Source: Bacteroidales bacterium
GTDB lineage: Bacteria > Bacteroidota > Bacteroidia > Bacteroidales > VadinHA17
Assembly (NCBI GenBank): GCA_021371855.1
Contig: JAJFVL010000018.1
Location: 248,001 to 312,000, forward strand
Length of the DNA: 64,000 nucleotides
Direction of reading: 5' to 3'
The stretch's first letter is position 1; the number at the start of each line of letters is the position of its first letter. Below the pieces are notes generated by a model. It searched no databases, was not told where the DNA came from, and saw only the letters and a list, made by a program, of their open reading frames with translations. Position numbers and translations under genes: made by a program. Shown in pieces: positions 35,953 to 44,590 of this stretch.

Positions 35953-37675
35953 ATCAATAGAAAGAACGTTCGCCCTTTCAGAAAAAGGGGCAAAAGATTT
36001 TGTAAGAGGAACTATCTGGACTACGCTGCTAAATATTTCATTAATGCTTCCGGCGGTGTTTATCTTCCTCTTTCTATTACAATATTTAAACAAACCGCTG
36101 AATCCTGCGGTTGAAATTACGCACGGTCTGTGGTACTACGTCCTCCTTGGACTTGGCTTTATGGCAATCATGTTTGTTATCGCGATGTTCCAGTATAGCA
36201 GCACCTATTTTACGATTTACAATGAAAGCGCCAACCGCCGTATTTCGCTGGCCGAGAAACTCCGCAAACTGCCATTGGCATTCTTCGGAGAAAAAAACCT
36301 GTCGGATTTGACATCAACCATTATGAACGACAATACCGATTTGGAGCATACTTTCTCACACGCCGTGCCGCAACTGTTCGCCTCCATTTTCAGCATTATA
36401 TTAATAGCCATTGGCTTGTTTTTTTACAACTGGCAATTGTCGCTTGCCCTTTTCTGGGTGGTTCCGTTTGCCGCCGCCATATTACTGATTGCCAAACGAA
36501 AAATTGACAAGGAAAACAAAATAGGCTATCAAAACAAACGTAATGTGAGCGAAAAAATCCAGGAAGGGTTGGACACCGTGCAGGAAATAAAATCTTACAA
36601 TCAGGAAAAAGCGTATATAAAAGAGTTAAACGACACAGTCGATGTGTACGAAAAACAATTGATTAGCGGCGAATTACTTACCGGTATATTTGTAAACTCA
36701 TCTGCGGCATTTCTAAAACTCGGACTGGCAAGTGTAATCATTTTTGGGGCAACTCTGGTGGCATCGGGTGCCATTAGCCTGTTCGTCTATTTAATATTCC
36801 TGATGATTTCGGCAAGTATATACAACCCCATCAGCGAAGTGTTCAACAACCTTGCCGCCCTGCTTTACCTCAATGTCCGCATCAACCGTATGAACGAAAT
36901 GCAGGCAATGCCTATTCAACAGGGAACGACAGATTTCAAACCTGATAATTACGATATTGAATTTAAGAATGTTGATTTCTCTTACGAAGAGGACAAACAA
37001 GTACTTCAAAACGTTTCATTTACGGCAAAACAAGGTGAGATAACCGCGCTTGTAGGCCCGTCGGGTGGTGGGAAAAGCACCTCGGCAAAATTGGCTGCCC
37101 GTTTCTGGGATATTCAAAAAGGAAAAATTACCCTTGGAGGCCAAAATATTAGCGAAATAGAACCGGAAACCTTATTGAAACATTATTCAATCGTTTTTCA
37201 GGATGTTCTGTTATTCAACACATCCATCAAAGACAATATCCGCGTTGGAAAGCGTGATGCTACCGACGAAGATATCATTCGGGTGGCAAAACTTGCCCAA
37301 TGTGATGAGTTTATCAGCAAAATGCCACAAGGTTATAATACCATTATTGGCGAAAATGGAGAAACCCTTTCAGGTGGCGAACGCCAGCGTATTTCCATTG
37401 CCCGCGCCTTATTGAAAGATGCACCAATCGTGCTGTTGGATGAAGCTACCGCCTCGCTCGACGTGGAAAACGAAACCAAAATACAGGCGGGTATTTCGGC
37501 TTTGGTACAAAACAAAACGGTACTGATTATTGCCCACCGCATGCGCACCATTGCCAATGCCGATAAGATAGTGGTACTGGCCAACGGAACAGTGGTTGAA
37601 AGCGGTTCGCCTGAGATACTGAAATTACAGAAAGGCGTTTTTGCCAAAATGGCCCAACGGCAAATGGCGGTATAA
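35945..37675 (+). CDS. ABC transporter half, permease plus ATPase (IrtB/YbtQ-like)
   Basis: 576 residues, same architecture as its partner: membrane domain about 20-310, then Walker A GPSGGGKST, signature LSGGERQRISIARA and Walker B IVLLDEATASLDVENE. The start overlaps the upstream gene by 8 bp. With the first subunit it should form a heterodimeric transporter. Together with surrounding iron genes a role in metal-chelate import is plausible, but the MMPL/LolA-like set beside it also makes a lipid substrate possible. Followed by a strong terminator-like hairpin. Confidence 0.88.
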   Translation: MLKSIERTFALSEKGAKDFVRGTIWTTLLNISLMLPAVFIFLFLLQYLNKPLNPAVEITHGLWYYVLLGLGFMAIMFVIAMFQYSSTYFTIYNESANRRISLAEKLRKLPLAFFGEKNLSDLTSTIMNDNTDLEHTFSHAVPQLFASIFSIILIAIGLFFYNWQLSLALFWVVPFAAAILLIAKRKIDKENKIGYQNKRNVSEKIQEGLDTVQEIKSYNQEKAYIKELNDTVDVYEKQLISGELLTGIFVNSSAAFLKLGLASVIIFGATLVASGAISLFVYLIFLMISASIYNPISEVFNNLAALLYLNVRINRMNEMQAMPIQQGTTDFKPDNYDIEFKNVDFSYEEDKQVLQNVSFTAKQGEITALVGPSGGGKSTSAKLAARFWDIQKGKITLGGQNISEIEPETLLKHYSIVFQDVLLFNTSIKDNIRVGKRDATDEDIIRVAKLAQCDEFISKMPQGYNTIIGENGETLSGGERQRISIARALLKDAPIVLLDEATASLDVENETKIQAGISALVQNKTVLIIAHRMRTIANADKIVVLANGTVVESGSPEILKLQKGVFAKMAQRQMAV

Positions 37676-37683
37676 AAAACAAA

Positions 37684-37725
37684 AAGCAGTGGCTGCAAGC
37701 ATTTCGATGCAAGTTGCCACTGCTT
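37684..37725 (+). terminator. Strong hairpin after the ABC transporter genes
   Basis: AAGCAGTGGC (37684-37693) pairs with GCCACTGCTT (37716-37725), and an inner GCAT-TTCG-ATGC stem-loop caps it. An A-rich 5' flank and a weak A-rich tail make it possibly bidirectional or a processing site. The gene at 37751 continues in the same direction. Confidence 0.65.
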
Positions 37726-37750
37726 AAAAAACACTTATAAACATCCTATT

Positions 37751-38329
37751 ATGAATCAAATTGTGGACAAACTTTTGGAATTCGTGTTCTTGTTGATGCT
37801 TGTTCAAATGATCGTGTTTGTAATCTTTTTGCGCACCAGTAAAATTTCAGTTTCGGGCACAGCTCCCATCAACCCCATCCTGTTCAAACTGGCAAAGGTG
37901 GCCATGTTTGCATGTTGGATTGCGGTTTATGTCCAGTCAAGTGGATTTTATCGGTTGTCGCTTTGGAGCAATCAATTTGTTTGTGTCTCAATTGCGGCAT
38001 TCCTTTTTTTGTTCGGCTTTATTATACAATGCATTGCTTACTTCAATCTGGGCAAGAACCTAAAATTTGGGATTCCGGATATCAACGAACAAGAAATATC
38101 AACCCTTAGGACAACAGGCATTTACCGTTTCAGCCGAAACCCTATGTATACCGGTTTTTTTCTGATGACTATTGCTGCAGGGCTGTATGTCCTTAACCCG
38201 TTGATTTGGGGATTAGCTGTATTTTCAATAATAGTACACTATCATATTGTATTAAGAGAAGAATCGTTTTTAAAGAAAACATTTGGAGATGAATGGTTAG
38301 AATACGCCAAACGAGTAAGGAGGTATTAA
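37751..38329 (+). CDS. Isoprenylcysteine carboxyl methyltransferase-like membrane protein
   Basis: 192 residues with about five membrane segments and the C-terminal ICMT/PEMT signature LRTTGIYRFSRNPMYTGFFLMTIAAGL, then HYHIVLREESFLKKTFGDEWLEYAKRVRRY. This motif binds SAM at the membrane surface. Bacterial members methylate lipids or other membrane-bound acceptors; the isoprenylcysteine function is eukaryotic. Fits the methylation theme of the operon. It stands after the terminator-like hairpin, so may be expressed at a lower level or from its own promoter. Confidence 0.85.
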   Translation: MNQIVDKLLEFVFLLMLVQMIVFVIFLRTSKISVSGTAPINPILFKLAKVAMFACWIAVYVQSSGFYRLSLWSNQFVCVSIAAFLFLFGFIIQCIAYFNLGKNLKFGIPDINEQEISTLRTTGIYRFSRNPMYTGFFLMTIAAGLYVLNPLIWGLAVFSIIVHYHIVLREESFLKKTFGDEWLEYAKRVRRY

Positions 38330-38349
38330 TAAACAATAATAATAGTATC

Positions 38350-38823
38350 ATGGTCGAATTAAAAGATTCAATAGAAATTAGAACATCTGTAAATTTACTT
38401 TACGAATGGCTTTTAGATTTAGATAAACATTTTGTAGAATGGCATCCTAATCATAAAGTTTTTGAATTTGTTTCGAAAGGGAAAGAAATAGGTGATAAAA
38501 TCTATTTTGAAGAAGAAGTAAACGGGGTACTGTATGCCATAAAGGGAGAAATTATTGACCTTGCCAAAACAAAAGATAGTTTCAATGTAGCATTCAAAAC
38601 ATCAGCAGGGTTAGGGCATATTTATTTTATGGGTAAAGAAACCTATTCTGGTTGTGTGTTTACTCATGTCGAGCAATTTGGGCTATCAACTCCTATAATA
38701 GGCAATGTCATAAACTTTCTATTGTTTAAAGTGTTGGCACGCAAAAAAGCCAATTGGAATTTAATCCTTACTGATATGCGAGAGGATAACAAACGATTAA
38801 AAGAATTACTCGAAAAGCAATGA
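38350..38823 (+). CDS. SRPBCC-family lipid/ligand-binding protein
   Basis: 157 residues from the ATG at 38350, chosen over 38293 because that frame overlaps the upstream gene. The protein has a polyketide-cyclase/START-like (SRPBCC) pattern: KDSIEIRTSVNLLYEWLLDLDKHFVEWHPNHKVF, then KIYFEEEVNGVLYAIKG. SRPBCC proteins form a deep hydrophobic pocket and act as small-molecule carriers or enzymes. Its TGA overlaps the CDF transporter start (ATGA). Ligand unknown. Confidence 0.75.
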   Translation: MVELKDSIEIRTSVNLLYEWLLDLDKHFVEWHPNHKVFEFVSKGKEIGDKIYFEEEVNGVLYAIKGEIIDLAKTKDSFNVAFKTSAGLGHIYFMGKETYSGCVFTHVEQFGLSTPIIGNVINFLLFKVLARKKANWNLILTDMREDNKRLKELLEKQ

Positions 38824-39761
38824 AAGAAGAAAAACCTAACTACCCACAAAGGCATCACCATCACGATACCAATCATTTACAAGGGAAATCCCTTCTGTGG
38901 GTTACCTTGCTAAACCTATCAATAACCATAGTTCAGATTATAGGTGGTTTAATCTCAAATAGCCTTTCCCTGTTATCCGATGCCATTCATAACCTCGGTG
39001 ATTCCTCTGCAATTTTCATAGCATTTATTGCTGCAAAAATCAGTCGAAAAGAACCCAACGAACATTTTACTTTCGGTTATAAACGGGCTGAAATACTGGC
39101 AGCCTTCTTTAATTCGGTTGTGCTGATAGCTATCTGCATTTTTTTAGTAGTCGAGGCATTTCATCGTTTTGTCAATCCCCAACCTGTACACGGTAAATTA
39201 ATGCTTTTCGTAGCTTCCTTTGGCTTATTGGCAAATTTGGTTTCGGTACTTGTACTCAATAAAGACAAGGAGCACAGTTTAAATGTAAAAGCCGCCTACC
39301 TGCATTTGCTTGGCGATACTATATCATCGGTAGCGGTTATCGCCGGGGGACTGGCAATCTGGCAGTTTGGCATCGTGTGGATTGACCCTTTGATAACGCT
39401 TTTGGTCGCCGTTTATATTGTTTTTCACACATGGAGGGTATTAAAAGAAACCGTAAATATCCTTATGCAATCAACACCCGAAAATATCAATCTTGTTGAT
39501 ATAAAAACAGATATTGAAAAAGTCAAAGGGGTCGAAAATATCCATCATGTACATGTTTGGAAACTAACCGATAAGGAAACACATTTAGAGGCACATCTTA
39601 ATTTAAAACAGAATGTTTCCATGTCGGAAATGATGAATATTAAACAAATTATTGAAAAAATGTTAATTGAAAAATTCGGGATTGGGCATATTACATTACA
39701 AACCGGATATGGCTGTTGCAACGGAGAGAAAAGTTTGATTATAAATAAAGCATACAAATGA
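38820..39761 (+). CDS. Cation diffusion facilitator (CDF) metal exporter
   Basis: 313 residues. A His-rich start (HHHHDTNH) precedes six membrane helices. The metal site motifs SDAIHNLGD (helix 2) and YLHLLGDTISS (helix 5) give the HxxxD/HxxxD set expected for Zn(II)/Cd(II) transporters of the ZitB/CzcD group. The cytoplasmic domain contains GVENIHHVHVWKLTDKETHLEAHL. It exports Zn(II) or related ions from the cytoplasm in exchange for protons. Coupled by ATGA overlaps to genes on both sides; the downstream one is a receptor fragment. Confidence 0.92.
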   Translation: MKEEKPNYPQRHHHHDTNHLQGKSLLWVTLLNLSITIVQIIGGLISNSLSLLSDAIHNLGDSSAIFIAFIAAKISRKEPNEHFTFGYKRAEILAAFFNSVVLIAICIFLVVEAFHRFVNPQPVHGKLMLFVASFGLLANLVSVLVLNKDKEHSLNVKAAYLHLLGDTISSVAVIAGGLAIWQFGIVWIDPLITLLVAVYIVFHTWRVLKETVNILMQSTPENINLVDIKTDIEKVKGVENIHHVHVWKLTDKETHLEAHLNLKQNVSMSEMMNIKQIIEKMLIEKFGIGHITLQTGYGCCNGEKSLIINKAYK

Positions 39762-40321
39762 TGAAAATAAAAAATACAATAACCGACGGCGAAAGAAATA
39801 TTCTTCTCCAAAGAACAAATGGTTCGGGTGCCGTTATTAAAGGCATCAACCTTGAAGGAAATGTCGTTCCGGCTCAAAAAATACAATTCCAATTTGGTAT
39901 GACCTTTCAAAAAAGTGAATATAAAGAGGTACAACAATGGAGCGACAACACAAATCTTACTCCACACAAAAAAATGTTCCGAGCACCTAATCAATACGGT
40001 TATTTAACGGCAAATTACCAAGTCTTCAAGCCTATGACAATTTCATTGTCAGGTACATATACCGGAAGCATGTTAGTTCAGCATTTAGCAGGTTATGTAA
40101 CAGAAGATACAGAGAAAGAAACTCCTGATTTTTACGATGTAAAATTATCCTACGATTTCAAATTAAACGGCAGTGCAAAATTACAGCTCAACGGAGGCGT
40201 TCAAAATATATTTAACAGCTACCAGAGCGATTTTGACAAAGGAGAGTATCGTGATGCAGGATATGTATATGGTCCATCGCTTCCTCGTACTTATTTCTTG
40301 GAGTTGAAACTTAGCATATAA
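39758..40321 (+). pseudogene. C-terminal fragment of a TonB-dependent receptor
   Basis: 187 residues that match only the last barrel strands of a receptor: KGINLEGNVVPAQKIQFQFGMTFQKSEY, PNQYGYLTANYQVFKPMTISLSGTYTGSM, LNGGVQNIFNSYQSDFDKG and GPSLPRTYFLELKLSI. There is no signal peptide, plug or TonB box. The frame begins by chance inside an ATGA overlap with the CDF gene stop. A deletion has evidently joined the end of a receptor gene to the CDF gene. Confidence 0.85.
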
Positions 40322-40377
40322 TAATGAACAAACAGGCGGGTTGTTTTAATATTAAAAATCCGCCTGTTTGTTCATTA
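40322..40377 (+). terminator. Long perfect-stem terminator hairpin
   Basis: An 18-bp perfect stem, TAATGAACAAACAGGCGG (40322-40339) with its complement at 40360-40377, and a 20-nt AT-rich loop. It directly follows the receptor fragment and closes the long operon before the Fur/Zur-like gene. Flanking A and T runs fit a bidirectional terminator. Confidence 0.88.
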
Positions 40378-40408
40378 ATTAGTCAATAAATTTTCTTGTC
40401 ATAATATT

Positions 40409-40437
40409 TTGTGATTTATTTTTTTACACTACATTTG
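40409..40437 (+). promoter_or_regulatory. Promoter of the Fur/Zur-like gene
   Basis: TTG at 40409-40411 and TACATTTG at 40430-40437 match the Bacteroidota TTG-N18-TAnnTTTG pattern with good spacing, 34 bp before the start codon at 40471. Confidence 0.7.
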
Positions 40438-40451
40438 CATCATTGTTGCAA
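40435..40451. promoter_or_regulatory. Fur/Zur-type palindromic operator TTGCATCATTGTTGCAA
   Basis: A 17-bp palindrome with a single mismatched pair. It overlaps the last three bases of the -7 box and the predicted start of transcription, so binding would shut the promoter. The gene it controls encodes a Fur-family protein, so autoregulation is the simple reading. Confidence 0.65.
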
Positions 40452-40470
40452 TTAAAACAACAGTGCATTC

Positions 40471-40872
40471 ATGAACGCAATAGATATTCTAAACAACCAT
40501 TATCTGAAACGCACCAGTTGCCGTGAAGGAATTATTGAAATAATGTTAAACGCAAACAAAGCTTTGTCGGAAACCGAAATCAGAGATGCTTTAACGGGAA
40601 ACTACGATCGAACGACATTTTATCGTTCATTCAAAACACTTGAGGAACATAAAATCATTCACAAGATTGTGGTTGACAATCTTGTTGTGAAATATGCCAT
40701 AGATAAACCGGCACACCAAAACAAGGAACATGTTCATTTTTGTTGCAATGTTTGTCATACGGTTCAATGTGTAGATACAGTAAATGTTTTGGATATAAAA
40801 TTACCTGATGGTTATACACCAACCGAAATAGAAATATTAATTAAGGGTACATGTGCAGATTGTAAAAAATAA
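40471..40872 (+). CDS. Fur-family regulator (Zur-like)
   Basis: 133 residues. The winged-helix region (about 10-75) includes KALSETEIRDALTGNYDRTTFYRSFKTLEEHKIIHKI. Dimerisation region metal ligands are HVHFCCNVC and CADC, giving the two CxxC pairs of a structural zinc site, with extra His at the hinge. The sequence is somewhat short of the classical Fur regulatory His set, closer to Bacteroidota Zur/Fur-like proteins. Neighbours (small His/Cys protein, TonB receptor, His-rich DUF4625 lipoproteins) support zinc sensing. Confidence 0.85.
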   Translation: MNAIDILNNHYLKRTSCREGIIEIMLNANKALSETEIRDALTGNYDRTTFYRSFKTLEEHKIIHKIVVDNLVVKYAIDKPAHQNKEHVHFCCNVCHTVQCVDTVNVLDIKLPDGYTPTEIEILIKGTCADCKK

Positions 40873-40884
40873 GGCTTTACCCAA

Positions 40885-41229
40885 TTGTATAAAATAAAGA
40901 AACATATAAGTGTTGTTTTATTGGGATTATTTTTATTTCCAATATTGTTCCAATCAATTCATATTGTTTGTCATCATTCTCATGATATAGAACATTCAAT
41001 AAAAGGTCAAGATCATACATCCCAAAGAGCAGCATACTTTAATACGAACACTCATTGCCCGATTTGCGAATATCAGTTTTCAATAAATAAACAACCGGAT
41101 ACTATTATTTTTAAAATAGATATTCCGTTCATTTGCACTTTATTTAAAGAAACAGATATTTTTCAACCCTATCAACAAAGCTTCTCATTAATCTCTCCAA
41201 GAGCACCTCCCTCATTTTCTCTATCATAG
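40885..41229 (+). CDS. Small His/Cys-rich exported protein (DUF2946-like)
   Basis: 114 residues, possibly starting with the TTG at 40885, 12 bp after the regulator stop. One N-terminal hydrophobic segment (SVVLLGLFLFPILFQSIHIV) is followed by CHHSHDIEH and HCPICEYQF. The cluster of His and CxxC suggests metal binding outside the cytoplasm. Similar small proteins with an HxxH/CPxC pattern often lie next to metal TonB receptors in Bacteroidota. No ATG start is available upstream, so the exact start is uncertain. Confidence 0.65.
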   Translation: MYKIKKHISVVLLGLFLFPILFQSIHIVCHHSHDIEHSIKGQDHTSQRAAYFNTNTHCPICEYQFSINKQPDTIIFKIDIPFICTLFKETDIFQPYQQSFSLISPRAPPSFSLS

Positions 41230-41274
41230 TTTTTTAGTTTTTTCAGGAAAAGAATCTCAACTATTTTTTTAATC

Positions 41275-43692
41275 ATGAGCAAATTTTTCATGCTTATAGT
41301 GGGCATGTTTTATCTATATGCTTTGTCGTATGGACAAAATAAATACACCTTAAACGGGCGTGTTGTTGATGAAAACAAACAAGCTTTGACAGGAGCAACC
41401 ATTTATGTATCGCCAGCGGCAAAAGGTGCATTTACAGATGCTAATGGCAATTATATAATAAAAGATATAGTTGCCGGTATCTATAAAATAGAAATATCTT
41501 TTATTGGTTACAACTCTATTGTTGATACCATTGATATTACAGGTAATAAAATCTATAATGCACATCTTTCTGAATCAGCCATTAATTTACAGGAAGTAGT
41601 TGTTACCGATAATTATGTGGAAACACGAAAAAAAGAAGAATCGCTCAATATTGAAATTGTTAATGATGACTACCTGAAACAAAACATGGGAGGCAGCTTT
41701 ATGAATTCACTTGAAAGATTGCCAGGCGTTACTACTATTGATATTGGCTCAGGACAATCAAAACCTGTTATTCGCGGACTTGGTTTTAATCGTGTAGTTG
41801 TGGTTGAAAATGACATCAAGCACGAAGCACAACAATGGGGGGCAGACCACGGGCTTGAAATAGACCAGTACGCAATAGATAATGTGGAAATCATTAAAGG
41901 TCCAGCCTCGCTCATGTACGGTTCTGATGCTATGGGGGGAGTAATAGATATGAAAAACAGGAAACTCCCTGCTGATAGTACCTATGGAGGCTCTGTTGAT
42001 TTATCAGGAAAAACCAACAATGATTTTGTTGGTACATCAGTTTCATTGTACGGTAGAAAGAGATGGTTCTTTGCCGATTTTCGTGCAACCTTTCTCGATT
42101 ATGAAGATTACAAAGTTCCGACTGATAGTGTTGATATATACTCTTATCGGGCTCCCTTGTATCAAAATCATTTGCGAAACACTGCCGGAAAAGAACAAAA
42201 CTTGCATTTGACAATGGGAATTATAAAAACAAAGTTTCAAAGCAAGTTTTACATAAGCAATGTTTATAGTAAAAACGGTTTTTTTGCCAATGCTCATGGT
42301 TTAGAGCCACGGAATGTTGATACAGAGCTACACGATAAATCAAGCAGAGATATTAATTATCCATATCAACAAGTAAACCATTTCAAGGCAATCAATACAA
42401 GCCAGTATAATTTCGGTAAGGCGAAGATAGAAACCGATTTCGGGTTTCAACGAAATTTTCGGCAGGAATGGAGCCAATATGTTAGTCATGGATATATGCC
42501 GGCAACTTATCCTACCTCACTGAATGCCAACCCCGATTTGGAACTTCAGTTTGATAAATATGTGTATTCCGGCAACCTTAAATTTTCTTACAAAATAAAT
42601 GACAAAGCTCAATTCAACAGCGGAATAAATAGTGATTATCAAGACAACCGGATTGGAGGTCGGGGGTTTATAATCCCGGCATTCAAACAGTTGAATCTTG
42701 GAGGGTATATATTGGGGAAATATGCTTCTTCGGTGAAAAGTATTATCCAAATAGGTGTGCGTTACGATTTCGGGGATATCAGAGCCCAAGCATACTCCGA
42801 CTGGTTTTCTTCTCCTGTAGTAAGCAATAATGATACAACATACCAATATCTTCAAAGAGCAGGGAATATAAATGGGAACTTTTCCAATATTTCGTGGTCG
42901 TTAGGGTATAATTACAATGCCGAAAAATGGTCGTTCAAAGCCAATATGGGAAAGAGCTTCCGTATGCCAACAGCAAAAGAGTTGGCAGCAAATGGCGTAA
43001 ACTATCATAATTTCAGTTACGAAGTCGGAGATGCCGGTTTATCGCCCGAAGTATCCTATCAACTTGATGCGGGGTTGGAATATAATTCATCGGATTTTGC
43101 GATTGGGGCAACTCCTTTCCTGAATTACTTCACCAATTATATTTACCTCAATCCAAGTTCGGAGCACAACAGACTTTATGGTAATGGGAATCAGGTCTTC
43201 TACTATACGCAATGTGAGGTTCTACGCTACGGTGCAGAAATACATGCTCACTATCAGTTGTTAAAACCTTTGCAGGTTGGCATCATTGGCGAATATGTTT
43301 ATTCTGAACAACAATCCGGCGAAAAGAAAGGATTTACCCTACCGTTTTCGCCCCCGGCTTCGGCTATTTTAAATGTAAAATATCAAAAGCAGAAAATAAA
43401 ATTCATCGAGAATGCATATTGGTCGGTTGATTACAAGCTCACAGCTCCGCAAAATAATATCGTACCTCCCGAAGAAAAAACAGATGGCTATCAGGTTATC
43501 AATGTCGGATTAGGCGGAGATGTGAAATTGAAAAATCAAAAAATATCTGTTTCATTACAGGTTCAAAACCTGTTAAATACCAAGTATTTTAATCACACCA
43601 GCTATTACAGGCTTATAAATGTGCCTGAACCGGGGCGAAATCTCATCATGAATATTTCAATCCCATTTTCAGGTAAAATCAAACGAAAGTAA
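41275..43692 (+). CDS. TonB-dependent receptor, probable zinc (ZnuD-like)
   Basis: 805 residues: signal peptide, carboxypeptidase-regulatory-like domain (about 25-100, LNGRVVDENKQALTGATIYV), plug with QEVVVTDNYVETRKKEE, PVIRGLGFNRVVVVENDIKH and GSDAMGGVIDMKNR, then a large barrel ending in a Phe-rich strand. The plug segment KHEAQQWGADHGLEIDQYAI, with several His and acidic residues, resembles the metal-binding plug of ZnuD-type receptors. Position after a Zur-like regulator and before His-rich lipoproteins supports zinc uptake. A copper or other chelate is possible. Confidence 0.85.
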   Translation: MSKFFMLIVGMFYLYALSYGQNKYTLNGRVVDENKQALTGATIYVSPAAKGAFTDANGNYIIKDIVAGIYKIEISFIGYNSIVDTIDITGNKIYNAHLSESAINLQEVVVTDNYVETRKKEESLNIEIVNDDYLKQNMGGSFMNSLERLPGVTTIDIGSGQSKPVIRGLGFNRVVVVENDIKHEAQQWGADHGLEIDQYAIDNVEIIKGPASLMYGSDAMGGVIDMKNRKLPADSTYGGSVDLSGKTNNDFVGTSVSLYGRKRWFFADFRATFLDYEDYKVPTDSVDIYSYRAPLYQNHLRNTAGKEQNLHLTMGIIKTKFQSKFYISNVYSKNGFFANAHGLEPRNVDTELHDKSSRDINYPYQQVNHFKAINTSQYNFGKAKIETDFGFQRNFRQEWSQYVSHGYMPATYPTSLNANPDLELQFDKYVYSGNLKFSYKINDKAQFNSGINSDYQDNRIGGRGFIIPAFKQLNLGGYILGKYASSVKSIIQIGVRYDFGDIRAQAYSDWFSSPVVSNNDTTYQYLQRAGNINGNFSNISWSLGYNYNAEKWSFKANMGKSFRMPTAKELAANGVNYHNFSYEVGDAGLSPEVSYQLDAGLEYNSSDFAIGATPFLNYFTNYIYLNPSSEHNRLYGNGNQVFYYTQCEVLRYGAEIHAHYQLLKPLQVGIIGEYVYSEQQSGEKKGFTLPFSPPASAILNVKYQKQKIKFIENAYWSVDYKLTAPQNNIVPPEEKTDGYQVINVGLGGDVKLKNQKISVSLQVQNLLNTKYFNHTSYYRLINVPEPGRNLIMNISIPFSGKIKRK

Positions 43693-43722
43693 ATAATGTA
43701 TAACAATTTAATTTTAAAAATT

Positions 43723-44529
43723 ATGAACACAAAAGTATTATTAGTCGCATTCGCACTCGTAACAGGTTTATTCTTTACCTCATGCAATAAAGATGATGAC
43801 ACCGTTCCCAAACCAGTGATAAGCGAAATGGAATTAGGAACAAGCAATAGCCATATTGGAATTATTGGCAGCGACTTACATGTTGAAGCCGAAGTAACCG
43901 CCGAAGCAAAAATAAGCAAAATCGAAGTCTTAATCCATCAGGAAGACAACAACGATGCATGGACATCCGATAGTATTTATACGGAATTTGCTGGTTTAAA
44001 AAATACCACATTTCACAAACACATCGACATTCCGCTTACGGTAACTGCCGGAACGTACTGTTTCCATTTTATAGTTACCGATGAAAACGGTCAGCAATCG
44101 TCTATCGAAATCGAAGACCTGACTATTCAGGCTCCATCCGATGCTGTTGCACCAACAATCTCAATTACTTCAACCCCAACAGATGATCAAGTTTTTTCAA
44201 CAGGACAAACAATTAGCATTTCCGGTTCTGTAAGTGATAATATAGCATTGGGTGGGATTTATATTGGACTGGTTCGTGTTGACCAAGCTCTGGCTGATGC
44301 AAGTGTTAATGATGGCAACACCATTACATTGCTTCACAATCACGACTTTCCAACGCCTACTTCATATAGTTTTTCGGCAAGTATAGTAGTAGGTGCTACC
44401 ATGGACAATAATATTACGCCCAAGGCCGCAACATGGACTCCGGGCAATTATTACATCGTGATAAAAAGCAAAGATTCTTTTGGTGGAAACTGGACCTTTT
44501 CAAGTCATTATCCAATAGTTATAATTTAA
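43723..44529 (+). CDS. DUF4625 lipoprotein
   Basis: 268 residues from the ATG at 43723, which gives a clean lipoprotein signal (MNTKVLLVAFALVTGLFFTSC, Cys at about 21). A DUF4625 domain (about 25-140) shows PVISEMELGTSNSHIGIIGSDLHVEAEV, FHKHIDIPLTV and FHFIVTDENGQ. A second Ig-like segment follows. Scattered His in GTSNSHIG, HKHID and LLHNHDF suggest metal ligands. Probably a surface partner of the receptor encoded just upstream (about 30 bp gap). Confidence 0.78.
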   Translation: MNTKVLLVAFALVTGLFFTSCNKDDDTVPKPVISEMELGTSNSHIGIIGSDLHVEAEVTAEAKISKIEVLIHQEDNNDAWTSDSIYTEFAGLKNTTFHKHIDIPLTVTAGTYCFHFIVTDENGQQSSIEIEDLTIQAPSDAVAPTISITSTPTDDQVFSTGQTISISGSVSDNIALGGIYIGLVRVDQALADASVNDGNTITLLHNHDFPTPTSYSFSASIVVGATMDNNITPKAATWTPGNYYIVIKSKDSFGGNWTFSSHYPIVII

Positions 44530-44548
44530 AGCACTGATTTTAAACAAT

Positions 44549-44575
44549 ACAGCAGGTTGTCTCTCAACCTGCTGT
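44549..44575 (+). terminator. Hairpin between the two DUF4625 genes
   Basis: CAGCAGGTTG (44550-44559) pairs with CAACCTGCTG (44565-44574) around TCTCT. A good stem with a short T run after it; it may reduce expression of the second lipoprotein gene. Confidence 0.65.
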
Positions 44576-44590
44576 TACATTACCATACGT

